Assembly: GCF_002362315.1 (NCBI RefSeq)
Contig: NZ_MTZV01000002.1
Coordinates: 1,054,001-1,118,000, forward strand
DNA from: Paraburkholderia acidicola
GTDB taxonomy: Bacteria; Pseudomonadota; Gammaproteobacteria; Burkholderiales; Burkholderiaceae
Reading direction: 5' to 3'
DNA: 64,000 nt
Numbering within the stretch: position 1 is the first letter of the stretch; every line of letters starts with the position of its first letter. This document shows, one piece after another, positions 9,662 through 19,220 of this stretch. A program made the position numbers and the translations under genes. The notes beneath the pieces were generated by a model. The model worked only from the letters and a program-made list of their open reading frames with translations, was not told the DNA's origin and ran no database searches.

Positions 9662-10432
9662 ATGCGAATTCTGATTGCCGAAGACAACAGCATACTCGCG
9701 GACGGTGTCGTTCGATCACTCCGCCAATCGGCCTATGCCGTCGACCACGTGAAGAACGGCGTCGAAGCCGATACCGCTCTCTCGATGCAAACTTTCGACC
9801 TGCTTATCCTGGATTTAGGATTACCGCGCATGTCTGGGCTCGAAGTGCTGCGCCGCCTGCGCGCGCGTAACTCGAACCTGCCGGTGCTGATCCTGACCGC
9901 CGCCGACAGCGTCGACGAACGGGTCAAGGGCCTCGACCTCGGCGCCGACGATTACATGGCCAAACCGTTTGCACTCAACGAGCTCGAAGCACGCGTGCGC
10001 GCACTGACGCGACGCGGCGCAGGCGGCGGTCCGACCGTGGTGCGGCATGGCGCGCTGTCGTTCGATCAGGTGGGCCGGATTGCCTGCATCAACGAGCAGG
10101 TGCTCGAACTGTCGGCACGCGAACTCGGTCTGCTCGAAGTGCTGCTGCAGCGGGTCGGCCGGTTGGTCTCGAAGGAACAACTGGTCGATCACCTATGCGA
10201 ATGGGGCGAGGAAGTCAGCAACAACGCCATCGAGGTCTACGTTCACCGGCTGCGCAAGAAACTGGAACCGGGTGGCGTGCGCATCGCCACAGTTCGCGGC
10301 CTCGGCTACTGCCTCGAGAAGGCCACACCGGCTAGCGCCGCGGGCGAACCGCAGGCGTATGCAGACACCCAGGCCGCCGATCCCGCGCCACCCACATCGC
10401 CCGAGATGCCGGCGAGTCAGCACTATAGATAG
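9662..10432 (+). CDS. OmpR/PhoB-family response regulator
   Basis: This is a 256-residue two-domain regulator. The receiver domain (residues 1-118) has the acidic pair ED at 7-8, the phospho-acceptor Asp51 in LLILDLGLP, the Thr in LILTAAD and Lys in AKPF. The winged-helix DNA-binding domain (about 128-220) ends in IEVYVHRLRKKLEP and TVRGLGYCLEK, typical of the OmpR family and close to QseB/TctD-like regulators. About 36 Ala/Pro-rich residues follow. The kinase gene begins 14 bp downstream. The regulated genes cannot be read from the sequence. Confidence 0.93.
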   Translation: MRILIAEDNSILADGVVRSLRQSAYAVDHVKNGVEADTALSMQTFDLLILDLGLPRMSGLEVLRRLRARNSNLPVLILTAADSVDERVKGLDLGADDYMAKPFALNELEARVRALTRRGAGGGPTVVRHGALSFDQVGRIACINEQVLELSARELGLLEVLLQRVGRLVSKEQLVDHLCEWGEEVSNNAIEVYVHRLRKKLEPGGVRIATVRGLGYCLEKATPASAAGEPQAYADTQAADPAPPTSPEMPASQHYR

Positions 10433-10446
10433 ACGGCAAGCCATTC

Positions 10447-11994
10447 ATGCCCGCCCGCGCAGACCGCGCCACTGCGCCCATCGCCCCTTCGGCGGATCTC
10501 GACGAAGCGCGCGACGCCAGCTACGCCAACCCGTTCGCCCCACCCGACGAAACCGAAGCCGCCGCCGAGGCACGCCCGCGCTCGCTGTTCGGCGAGATCC
10601 TCGACTGGATGCTCGCGCCGCTTCTGCTGCTGTGGCCAATGAGCATCGCAGTCACGTATCTGGTGGCCAAGACGATTGCCAACGGTCCGTTCGATACCGC
10701 GCTCAAAGCCGATCTTTACGTGCTGGCTCGCCAGATCCATCCGGTGAACGGCGTCGCCGAGCTGTCGCTGCCCGATTCGACGCGCGAATTCCTGCGCGCG
10801 GACAACATCGATAACGTGTTCTTCCAGGTGCTCGGTACGCGCGGCGAGCTGGTCGCCGGCGACCGCGACATGCCGTTGCCGCACGAAGAAGACCGACCGC
10901 AGCCCGGCCTCGTCGAATTCCGCGACGAGGTGCTGCGCGGCAGCGACATCCGCGTCGCCTACACGACCGTCGAGTTTCCGCAGACGCCCGGCGCCCAACC
11001 CGTGCTCGTCCAGGTCGCCGAGACGCTCGACAAGCGCAGCCAGCTCGCGAACGACATCATCAAAGGTGTGATCCTGCCGCAGTTCGTGATCCTACCGCTG
11101 GCGATCGTGCTCGTGTGGTTCGGGCTGTCGCGTGGGCTGGCGCCGCTGCATGCGCTGCAGTCGCATATCCGCGCGCGCCGCCCCGATGACCTTTCGCCGC
11201 TCGAAGCGCGGCGCGCGCCGCCGGAAATCGAGCCGCTCGTCACATCGTTCAACGATCTGCTGACGCGCCTCGAACAGAACATGGAATTGCAGAAGCGCTT
11301 CATCGCGGACGCCGCGCATCAGATGAAGACACCGCTCGCCGGATTGCGCACCCAGGCCGAACTGGCGTTACGCCAGAACGCGCCCGCCGAAGTCCATCGT
11401 TCGCTCGAACAGATCGCGACGAGTTCCGAGCACGCGGCGCGGCTCGTCACGCAACTGCTCGCGCTGGCCCGCGCGGAAAACCGCATGTCCGGACAGATCT
11501 TCACGCCGGTCGAAGTCACTGAAGTGGCCCGCCACGCCGTGCGCGACTGGGTGCAGCCGGCGCTCGCCAAGCAGATGGATCTCGGCTACGAAGGCCCGGA
11601 CGAACCGGTTGCAGTAGACGGCAACCCGGTGATGCTGCGCGAGATGCTGTCGAACCTGATCGACAACGCCATTCGCTATACGCCGGCTGGTGGACGTATC
11701 ACCGTGCGGGTGCGCGCCGAACCCGCGGCGCAGCGCGTTCATCTCGAGGTCGAGGACACCGGCATCGGCATTCCGGCTGCCGAGCGCGAACGCGTGGTCG
11801 AGCGGTTCTACCGGATTCTCGGCCGCGAGGGAGACGGCAGCGGGCTCGGTCTTGCGATCGTTCGGGAGATCGCCGCGATGCATGGCGGCTCGCTTGCCAT
11901 CGAGGATCACGTGTACCAACATGCGCCGCAGCTTGCGGGCACGCTCGTGCGTGTCAGCCTGACTATGCTGAAACGGGCATCGGACTTACCCTAA
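10447..11994 (+). CDS. Two-component sensor histidine kinase
   Basis: This 515-residue inner-membrane kinase has transmembrane segments near residues 57-80 and 203-225 that bracket a periplasmic sensor of about 120 residues, as in TctE/QseC-like kinases (2CSK_N type). A HAMP-like linker follows, then the dimerisation helix with phospho-acceptor His291 in AAHQMKTPLAGL, and the ATPase domain with N box NLIDNAIRYTP, G1 box VEDTGIGIP and G2 box GSGLGLAIV. It forms an operon with the response regulator just upstream. The cytoplasmic N-terminus (about 50 residues, Ala/Glu/Pro-rich) is long for the family. The ligand is unknown. Confidence 0.93.
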   Translation: MPARADRATAPIAPSADLDEARDASYANPFAPPDETEAAAEARPRSLFGEILDWMLAPLLLLWPMSIAVTYLVAKTIANGPFDTALKADLYVLARQIHPVNGVAELSLPDSTREFLRADNIDNVFFQVLGTRGELVAGDRDMPLPHEEDRPQPGLVEFRDEVLRGSDIRVAYTTVEFPQTPGAQPVLVQVAETLDKRSQLANDIIKGVILPQFVILPLAIVLVWFGLSRGLAPLHALQSHIRARRPDDLSPLEARRAPPEIEPLVTSFNDLLTRLEQNMELQKRFIADAAHQMKTPLAGLRTQAELALRQNAPAEVHRSLEQIATSSEHAARLVTQLLALARAENRMSGQIFTPVEVTEVARHAVRDWVQPALAKQMDLGYEGPDEPVAVDGNPVMLREMLSNLIDNAIRYTPAGGRITVRVRAEPAAQRVHLEVEDTGIGIPAAERERVVERFYRILGREGDGSGLGLAIVREIAAMHGGSLAIEDHVYQHAPQLAGTLVRVSLTMLKRASDLP

Positions 11995-12221
11995 GCCGCC
12001 CGCACACCCCTTGCGCATCTATCGACGAAAATGGTGTGATATGCGCAGATTCATCGAACAAGACACATTTATCGCGGGAAATCGCACCATCTTTGCAGCC
12101 GGAGGATCGCCCCGACTTTTGAGACACCGCGTCAGTAGGCAGTAAGTTTCCGCTCCAATAATCGGTGCACGTGCGGCCTGACCGGGGTGAACGCGCACGC
12201 ATATCAACATGGAGACAGTAC

Positions 12222-13880
12222 ATGGCTAGCGTTAGCGGACAAATATCGCATGCGCCAATGACACGCGAGGAGAAGAAGGTCATCTTCGCATCGTCGCTAG
12301 GCACCGTTTTCGAGTGGTACGACTTCTATCTGGCCGGGTCGCTGGCTGCCTTTATCAGCAAGAGCTTCTTTTCCGGCGTCAATCCGACCGCCGCCTTCAT
12401 CTTCACGCTGCTTGGCTTCGCCGCGGGCTTCGCGGTGCGACCGTTCGGCGCGATCGTGTTCGGCCGGCTCGGCGACATGGTGGGACGCAAGTACACCTTC
12501 CTCGTGACGATCGTGATCATGGGCCTGTCGACCTTCGTGGTCGGTTTCCTGCCGGGCTACGCGACGATCGGCATTGCATCGCCAGTGATCTTCATCGCGA
12601 TGCGGTTGCTGCAAGGTCTCGCACTGGGCGGCGAATACGGCGGCGCGGCGACCTACGTCGCCGAACATGCACCGGCGAACCGGCGCGGTTTCTACACGTC
12701 GTGGATCCAGACGACCGCTACGCTCGGGCTGTTCCTGTCGCTGCTGGTGATCGTCGGCATCCGCACCTCGATCGGCGAAGAGGCGTTCGGCGCATGGGGC
12801 TGGCGCGTGCCGTTCCTCGCCTCGATCATCCTGCTCGGCGTGTCGGTGTGGATCCGGATGCAGCTGAACGAATCCCCGGCGTTCGCACGCATCAAGGCTG
12901 AAGGCAAGACGTCGAAGGCGCCGCTGAGCGAAGCGTTCGGCCAATGGAAGAACCTGAAGATCGTGATTCTGGCGCTGGTCGGGCTGACCGCCGGCCAGGC
13001 GGTGGTCTGGTACACCGGCCAGTTCTACGCGCTGTTCTTCCTGACACAGACGCTCAAGGTGGACGGCACCAGCGCCAATATCCTGATCGCGCTGGGCCTG
13101 CTGATCGGCACACCGTTCTTCGTGTTCTTCGGTTCGCTGTCGGATCGCATCGGGCGCAAGCCGATCATCCTGGCCGGCTGCCTGATTGCGGCGCTGACCT
13201 ACTTCCCGCTGTTCAAGGCGCTCACGCACTATGCAAACCCGGCGCTGGAAACCGCGACTCAACAATCGCCGATCGTCGTGATCGCCGATCCGACCGAGTG
13301 CTCGTTCCAGTTCAACCCGGTGGGCACGGCGAAGTTCACGAGTTCATGCGATATCGCCAAGGGCGCGCTCTCGAAGGCCGGCCTGAACTACGACAACGTG
13401 GCCGCACCGGCGGGCACGCTGGCGCAGATCAAGGTGGGCGATACGGTCGTCAACACGTATGACGGCAAGGCCGCCGACGCGAAGGATCAGGCCAAGGCAT
13501 TCGACAAGACGCTCGGCACCACGCTGAAGGCCGCAGGCTATCCAGCGAAGGCCGACCCGGCCCAGTTGAACTGGCCGATGACCGTGGTGATCCTGACGAT
13601 CCTCGTGATCTTCGTGACGATGGTGTACGGACCGATTGCGGCGATGCTCGTGGAGATGTTCCCGACGCGCATTCGCTATACGTCGATGTCGCTGCCGTAT
13701 CACATCGGTAACGGCTGGTTCGGCGGCTTCCTGCCGGCAACCGCGTTCGCGATCGTCGCGGCGAAGGGCAATATTTACTCGGGGTTGTGGTATCCGATCG
13801 TGATCGCGCTGGCGACCTTCGTGATCGGCCTGTTTTTCGTGAAGGAGACCAAGGACTCCAACATCTACGCCAGCGATTGA
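12222..13880 (+). CDS. MHS-family MFS transporter with a large extracytoplasmic insertion
   Basis: This is a 552-residue major facilitator of the metabolite:H+ symporter group (ProP/ShiA/KgtP-like). Family motifs are clear: GTVFEWYDFYLAGSL near residue 27, GRLGDMVGRKYTF in the loop between helices 2 and 3, RLLQGLALGGEYGGAA near residue 130, and GSLSDRIGRKP in the second half. The odd feature is an insertion of about 100 residues at 348-448 that carries two cysteines and precedes a hydrophobic segment. Typical members are 430-450 residues. The start follows GGAGACAGTACATG. The substrate cannot be assigned. Confidence 0.85.
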   Translation: MASVSGQISHAPMTREEKKVIFASSLGTVFEWYDFYLAGSLAAFISKSFFSGVNPTAAFIFTLLGFAAGFAVRPFGAIVFGRLGDMVGRKYTFLVTIVIMGLSTFVVGFLPGYATIGIASPVIFIAMRLLQGLALGGEYGGAATYVAEHAPANRRGFYTSWIQTTATLGLFLSLLVIVGIRTSIGEEAFGAWGWRVPFLASIILLGVSVWIRMQLNESPAFARIKAEGKTSKAPLSEAFGQWKNLKIVILALVGLTAGQAVVWYTGQFYALFFLTQTLKVDGTSANILIALGLLIGTPFFVFFGSLSDRIGRKPIILAGCLIAALTYFPLFKALTHYANPALETATQQSPIVVIADPTECSFQFNPVGTAKFTSSCDIAKGALSKAGLNYDNVAAPAGTLAQIKVGDTVVNTYDGKAADAKDQAKAFDKTLGTTLKAAGYPAKADPAQLNWPMTVVILTILVIFVTMVYGPIAAMLVEMFPTRIRYTSMSLPYHIGNGWFGGFLPATAFAIVAAKGNIYSGLWYPIVIALATFVIGLFFVKETKDSNIYASD

Positions 13881-13928
13881 GACCAAGGCGATGGGCTGCG
13901 GCCCGGAGCGGAGTTCTGCAATGTGACG

Positions 13929-13951
13929 GCCGGGGGTTGACAGCCCCCGGC
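13929..13951 (+). terminator. GC hairpin after the MHS transporter gene
   Basis: GCCGGGGG (13929-13936) pairs perfectly with CCCCCGGC (13944-13951) across a 7-base loop, 49 bp past the transporter stop. The T-run that follows is poor (GTCGTCTTC), so termination would be weak or Rho-assisted. Confidence 0.5.
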
Positions 13952-13979
13952 GTCGTCTTCATAATCTCGCCTCTCATAT

Positions 13980-14056
<77 letters not shown>

Positions 14057-14064
14057 GTTTTATC

Positions 14065-14092
14065 AAAGGGTTACGCGTTTGCGTAACCCTTT
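14065..14092 (+). terminator. Terminator of the tRNA-Met gene
   Basis: A perfect 12-bp stem (AAAGGGTTACGC and GCGTAACCCTTT) closes a GTTT loop nine bases past the tRNA CCA end, followed by GCCGTTTA. It is a strong hairpin with a short, imperfect U tail. Confidence 0.8.
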
Positions 14093-14420
14093 GCCGTTTA
14101 CTGCGACAAAATCCATCAAATAACGCCATTCGCCGTCTCACGATCGGACCGACCCGATCGCAGCAGACCGCCCCCATCTCGCGTCGAGGGGCCATTCCAC
14201 CTGCTCCAGCCTTGTTGAAATGTCACGAATGTCGTTCGTTCCTCTTTGGTCGAACTCGTGACATTTGATAACTAGAGCACGCGAATGACACCGGGTATTT
14301 CAACTTGCCACGCGAGGGCATATTGCACGGAGCGCCATCGATAGCGGAGTAGTCCGTAGGATCGCGCGCGCCCACGCCATGCCGGTGACATCCGCGAGCA
14401 GAAAGTCATAAAGGGCTGAA
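14093..14420. other. Non-coding stretch between tRNA-Met and vgrG, with an 11-bp inverted repeat
   Basis: I see no credible gene in these 328 bases. The one structured element is a perfect inverted repeat, AAATGTCACGA at 14218-14228 and TCGTGACATTT at 14256-14266, around a 27-base spacer. No transposase or integrase gene adjoins it. The stretch should contain the vgrG promoter. Confidence 0.6.
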
Positions 14421-17150
14421 ATGGGCGCGCAGGATCTCATCAGAGCCATTCAAGGCGGGCTCATCCAGCAGGACCGGTTGCTGAAACTCGATACGCCGCT
14501 GGGCCATGACGTGCTGTTGCCACAACGTGCCGCGGGCTCGTCGCGTATGGGCCGTCAATTTGAATTCACGCTCGATGTCCTGTCGACCCACGGCAATATC
14601 AAGCTTAAACAGCTGATCGGTCAGCCCGTTACGCTCTGGCTCCAGCAAACCGATAAATCCTATCTCCCGCATCACGGCTACGTTTATTCGGTCCGGCGTC
14701 TGGGATCGGAAGGCGGGCTCACCAGTTATCAGATCCGCTTTGCGTCGTGGATGAATTTCCTCAAGTTCCGCCGCGACCAGCGCATCTGGCAGGACAAGTC
14801 CGTCGATGCCATCCTGACCGATGTACTCAACGCCCACCCCCAGGCAAAAGGCCAGTTCAAATTTGCGATTTCGAAACCGCTTGAACTGCGGTCGTATTGC
14901 ACACAGTACGAGGACGACTGGAGCTTCGTTCACAGGTTGATGGAAGTCGAGGGTCTCTACGGCATCTGGACACAGGCCGGCGACGGCAAATCTCACACCC
15001 TGACCATCACGGACCGCCTGGATACCTGTGAGCCGCTCGCCCCTCAGACGGTGCAGTTTTCCCGACACGGCACGAATAACGAAGTGGACGCACTCGTTCA
15101 CTGGTCAAGTGCCCGCACGCTGCACAGCGCTGCGCTCACGACCCGCACATTTGACTACAAGAGCCCGTCGTCCCTCGTCAATCCGAAGGGCACGAGCGTG
15201 CCGACGGTGTCGCAGGAGCTGCCCGAGCAGCTTGAAGTCTACGAATACACCGGGCCCTATAGCTATCTGAAGCAGGACCGCGGCGACCACCTGTCGAAAG
15301 TTCGCATGGAGGAATGGGAGTCGCGTGCGAAACGGTTCTATGGCACGGGTGGTCTGCGAGCAGCCGATGCCGGTCGATGGTTCGAGCTGGCCGGGCACCC
15401 GGAGCATGATCGCGATGCTGAAGACAGACGCCAGTTCGCGATCATCGAAACGGTGTGGCTGATCGAGAACAACCTTCCGGGCTCCAGTCATCACGCGAAT
15501 TTTCCGCACAGCCTGCAAGGTGAGCTCGCCGAAGCGACGGACAGTCAGGGAAGCAACGCGAACCGCGTCACGCATCCGGACGGTTCAACGGGTGTCTTCG
15601 TTGTCCAGATTGAAACGCAGCGCAAATCCGTACCGTTTCATAGTCCGTTCGAACATCACAAGCCGGTCATGCAGTTGCAGACAGTGACCGTGGTGGGACC
15701 GGGCGAGCAGGAAATCTACACCGACCCGATGGGCCGCGTGAAAGTGCAGTTCCACTGGGACCGCATTGGCCAGCGCAACGAGCGCAGTTCGTGCTGGATG
15801 CGGGTGGCACAACCGTGGGCGAGCGGCGGCTTCGGCGGCATCCAGTTGCCGAGAGTCGGCGACGAGGCCGTCGTGTCGTTTCTGGATGGCGACCCGGACC
15901 GGCCCCTCATCACAGCGCGCGTCGGTAACGGTGCGAACAAACCGCAGTGGAATCTGCCCGACCAGCACATGCTGTCCGGATTCGTGAGCAAGGAAATCGG
16001 TGGTGCGCAGAACAACGTCTGGCTCAAGGACGACACACAAGGACAGGTGCAGACGCAGATTCGCAGCGACCACCTTGAATCGGGTTTGCATGCGGGCTAC
16101 ATCACGCGTGTGAGCGAGCCGGCCGGTCGTGGCGAGAAGCGCGGCGAAGGGGTGGAACTGCGCACCGACGGAAACGCTGCCGTGCGCGGCGCACGCGGGC
16201 TGCTGCTGACAACCCACCCGCGCCCCGGCGCGACCGGAGATGCTTTCAGTGTCGACGAGGTGAACCTGCAACTGGCGAATGCCCAGGATACGGCGGCAGG
16301 TCTCGCGCAATCGGCACAGTCGGCGGGTGCGCAGGATGGAGAACAGCAGGCGGTCGCCGCTGCGTTGAAGACGCAGGCTAAAAACATTCAGGGCGGCGGT
16401 TCGCTCAAGCAGTTCAAGAATCCGCAGCTCGTGCTGGCCAGTCCCGCAGGTGTGGCCGCGAGCACACCGGAAATCATTCATCTCAGCAGCGGTAAGACCA
16501 CCTCGCTGACATCGGGCGAGCATGTATCGGTCAGCACCGGTGGCGGCTTCTTCGCCAGCGCGCAAAAAGCGTTGCGCCTGTTCGTCTCCGAAGCGGGTAT
16601 GCGGCTCATTGCTGCGGCAGGCGACATCGACGTGAAGGCGTTGAAGGACAACATCAACCTGCTGGCGAAGCTGAACGTGACGGTGACGGCCACGAAGATC
16701 ACGATCAGTGCGCAGCAGGAGGTCGAGATTAACGGCGGTGGCAGCTACACGCGCTGGAGCGCGGCGCAGATCAAGAGCGGCACAGCGGGCAGCTTCGAGG
16801 TTCACTCGGCAACGCGGATGTTCGTCGCGCCTGACAGCGTCAGTACGCCGGACATTCCGTCCTTGCCGCCGGGAAAACAGCAACTGCATTTTGCACTGAG
16901 CGCATTGCCGGGCGAAGCGCATCAATACGTGAGCGAGCCCTACGAACTGTACAAGGGCGGCGCCAAGATCGGTGAGGGCGTCACGGATGAATTCGGCCGT
17001 GTCGTGGTGAAAGATCACCAGTCCGGTACACCGGCCTACAAGGTCAAACTTATCAACGGTGGACAGTTCGATCTGAAAGTGAAAGACGCGCTTCAGGGCG
17101 ACCCCGATCATGCAGACCAGCGCACCAACCGCGGCGAGCGGGTGATCTGA
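14421..17150 (+). CDS. vgrG: Type VI secretion spike protein VgrG with DUF2345 and a C-terminal transthyretin-like extension
   Basis: VgrG trimers cap the Hcp tube and carry effectors into target cells. The 909 residues read as a gp27-like base (about 1-370, including LIGQPVTLWLQQ and WSFVHRLMEVEGLYGIW), a gp5-like OB fold near 425-505 (TDPMGRVKVQFHWD and GGIQLPRVGDEAVVSFLDGDPDRP), the DUF2345 beta-helix region near 655-800, and a final domain near 820-909 (LHFALSALPGEAHQY, then GVTDEFGRVVVKD) that looks transthyretin-like. Such tails act as effector adaptors, which fits the phospholipase gene 42 bp downstream. No other T6SS structural gene lies in the window. Confidence 0.95.
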   Translation: MGAQDLIRAIQGGLIQQDRLLKLDTPLGHDVLLPQRAAGSSRMGRQFEFTLDVLSTHGNIKLKQLIGQPVTLWLQQTDKSYLPHHGYVYSVRRLGSEGGLTSYQIRFASWMNFLKFRRDQRIWQDKSVDAILTDVLNAHPQAKGQFKFAISKPLELRSYCTQYEDDWSFVHRLMEVEGLYGIWTQAGDGKSHTLTITDRLDTCEPLAPQTVQFSRHGTNNEVDALVHWSSARTLHSAALTTRTFDYKSPSSLVNPKGTSVPTVSQELPEQLEVYEYTGPYSYLKQDRGDHLSKVRMEEWESRAKRFYGTGGLRAADAGRWFELAGHPEHDRDAEDRRQFAIIETVWLIENNLPGSSHHANFPHSLQGELAEATDSQGSNANRVTHPDGSTGVFVVQIETQRKSVPFHSPFEHHKPVMQLQTVTVVGPGEQEIYTDPMGRVKVQFHWDRIGQRNERSSCWMRVAQPWASGGFGGIQLPRVGDEAVVSFLDGDPDRPLITARVGNGANKPQWNLPDQHMLSGFVSKEIGGAQNNVWLKDDTQGQVQTQIRSDHLESGLHAGYITRVSEPAGRGEKRGEGVELRTDGNAAVRGARGLLLTTHPRPGATGDAFSVDEVNLQLANAQDTAAGLAQSAQSAGAQDGEQQAVAAALKTQAKNIQGGGSLKQFKNPQLVLASPAGVAASTPEIIHLSSGKTTSLTSGEHVSVSTGGGFFASAQKALRLFVSEAGMRLIAAAGDIDVKALKDNINLLAKLNVTVTATKITISAQQEVEINGGGSYTRWSAAQIKSGTAGSFEVHSATRMFVAPDSVSTPDIPSLPPGKQQLHFALSALPGEAHQYVSEPYELYKGGAKIGEGVTDEFGRVVVKDHQSGTPAYKVKLINGGQFDLKVKDALQGDPDHADQRTNRGERVI

Positions 17151-17192
17151 TCCGGATAGCGGCGCATTTCACAACGACCAGGGAAAAACAAC

Positions 17193-19220
17193 GTGACAGA
17201 TACTCTCGACTCTCACCGCGCAATGGACGTCGCGATCGACGAAGCCGGCAAGAGCGCGCAAGGTTCCGTTCAATGGCTGCTTGAAAAAGACATCGACAAA
17301 GATGCCATGCCGACCACAGGTAACGACGTGAAATTCCTGGTCTGTGGTCAGGAAGGATTTGAATCGATCGCCAACGACCTCATCGCGGCGAAAAAATCGG
17401 TCGACATCTGCTGCTGGGGGTTTGATCCCGGTATGGAGCTGGTGCGCAGCATGAGCGCTCCGACTGCGTGCTGGGCCGGAGACCCGCACGTCAGCGCGCA
17501 ACCTTACCCTGGCGTCTGGCCACGTGGAATCGTCTACGGCGCGTTGCTGGAAGAGATCACGAAGCGTGCGGACAATCCTGTCACGGTACGGCTTCTGCTC
17601 TGGTACGACGGCGATGGGTCCAAGGTACAGAACAGCATGCCCGGCTTCACCGATGTGCCGGTCTCCGGTGTATGGCATCCGATCCAGCGACTCGGCATGC
17701 AACAGGATCCTCCCTATACGAATCCGACACGGAATCAATATTGCATCGACTGGTGGAAGCGGAACTTGCCTGACGGCAAGAGCGGCGGCGGGTCGAATCC
17801 GCGACTGCAGATTGTCCTGCGCAGCATTTCGAAGGCGGACGTTCAGGCATTGATAGCGGCTGATCCGAAGGAGCAAGACGCCCCCAGCACGCACACGGAA
17901 GGAACGACCGAGTGGCTTGGCGGTGTCAGTGAGAAGAAGCTGCTCGAAGAGTATCCATCGCATCATCAAAAGCCGATCCTGATCGACTACGACTACGACG
18001 ACGGCAGCAAGGCAGTCGGCTATGTCATGGGTCTGAACTCGATCACCGACTATTGGGATCGAACTGCTCACCAGATCGACGACCCGCTACGGGAGACCTG
18101 GAAGCCGTCGTATGTCGATAGCGAACTCAAACACGAGCAGGAAACCCAGGACCCGAAAGGCCCGCTCAGCACGGCCGTTTACTCGCAGACGAATCCTTAC
18201 CAGGACTATGCGTGCCGGCTGGTCGGCAAGGCACTGAAGCGACTGCACCAGAATTTCGTAGGGGGCTGGAATCTTTTCGCACCACCCAAATTGCAGGCAA
18301 CGGAACTGAAGGACCTGCCGTCCAGAATTCCGAGCGGGGAGGACAACCCCGCGCAGCAAGTGCAGATTGTGCGTACCCAGGCGCACGAGCGCGAAAAGAC
18401 CATCAAGAAGCTCTACTATCAGGCAACCAGTTTCGCGCGCAACTATATCTACATGGAGAACCAGTACTTCTTCTATCCTGAGTTCGCCCGGCACGTGAAG
18501 CAGGAACGGCAGAAATTCCACGATGCGTGGGCGAAGCTCGCGAACAAACCGCAGCAGGACGCGCCGATGTTGCATCTGTTCGTCGTCATACCGCACCCGC
18601 AGGACCCGGGCATGATCCCGCGTACCTATGACTCGTTAGCCGAACTCGGTCATAGCGATGCGATGAAGGGGCAAAGCGATCTGGTCAGCAAGAAGAAGGT
18701 CTATCAAACCTACAAGAACGACCGGGGCGAAAACACGTTCCATCCGCAGAGTCTTCAGGAGCTACAGGATACGATCGGCCTGAAAGTCACGATCGCGCGG
18801 CTGCGCACGAGCGGCATGGTCAGTGGTCAGATGGCGTATCGCGAGATCTATATTCATGCGAAGCTGATGATCGTCGACGACGTCTTTGTCACCGTGGGCA
18901 GTGCGAACATGGACCAGCGCAGCATGTCCGTCGATAGCGAGATCAATGTCGGCGTGACGGGACAGGCACTGGCATCGGGCCTGCGTGAGCGGGTATTCTC
19001 CCTGATGTCGAACGGCAAGATCAGTGCTCCCTGTGACAGGGATCACATCCCTGATGTGTTCAAGGCATGGAACGACCTGATGGACCATAACGACGATCTA
19101 CGGCAACACCAGAAACCGATGGAAGGGTTCCTGCTTCCGTTTATGGACCAGCGGAGCAAAACCGTATTGCACGCGTCCATCGACACACCTTCGTCTACCG
19201 AAACTGCGAATACGGCATGA
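17193..19220 (+). CDS. Phospholipase D-family T6SS effector (Tle5-like)
   Basis: This is a 675-residue predicted antibacterial lipase. The two HKD half-sites of the phospholipase D superfamily are visible: HHQKPILID with H258/K260, and HAKLMIVDD with H555, K557 and D562, followed by GSANMDQRSM. Family knowledge says the two histidines form one active site that cleaves phospholipid headgroups in the periplasm of target cells. It has no signal peptide, as expected for cargo loaded on VgrG. The start is a GTG at 17193. It lies between vgrG and a Sel1-repeat gene whose ATG overlaps its stop (ATGA), which is the usual effector/immunity arrangement. Confidence 0.92.
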   Translation: MTDTLDSHRAMDVAIDEAGKSAQGSVQWLLEKDIDKDAMPTTGNDVKFLVCGQEGFESIANDLIAAKKSVDICCWGFDPGMELVRSMSAPTACWAGDPHVSAQPYPGVWPRGIVYGALLEEITKRADNPVTVRLLLWYDGDGSKVQNSMPGFTDVPVSGVWHPIQRLGMQQDPPYTNPTRNQYCIDWWKRNLPDGKSGGGSNPRLQIVLRSISKADVQALIAADPKEQDAPSTHTEGTTEWLGGVSEKKLLEEYPSHHQKPILIDYDYDDGSKAVGYVMGLNSITDYWDRTAHQIDDPLRETWKPSYVDSELKHEQETQDPKGPLSTAVYSQTNPYQDYACRLVGKALKRLHQNFVGGWNLFAPPKLQATELKDLPSRIPSGEDNPAQQVQIVRTQAHEREKTIKKLYYQATSFARNYIYMENQYFFYPEFARHVKQERQKFHDAWAKLANKPQQDAPMLHLFVVIPHPQDPGMIPRTYDSLAELGHSDAMKGQSDLVSKKKVYQTYKNDRGENTFHPQSLQELQDTIGLKVTIARLRTSGMVSGQMAYREIYIHAKLMIVDDVFVTVGSANMDQRSMSVDSEINVGVTGQALASGLRERVFSLMSNGKISAPCDRDHIPDVFKAWNDLMDHNDDLRQHQKPMEGFLLPFMDQRSKTVLHASIDTPSSTETANTA

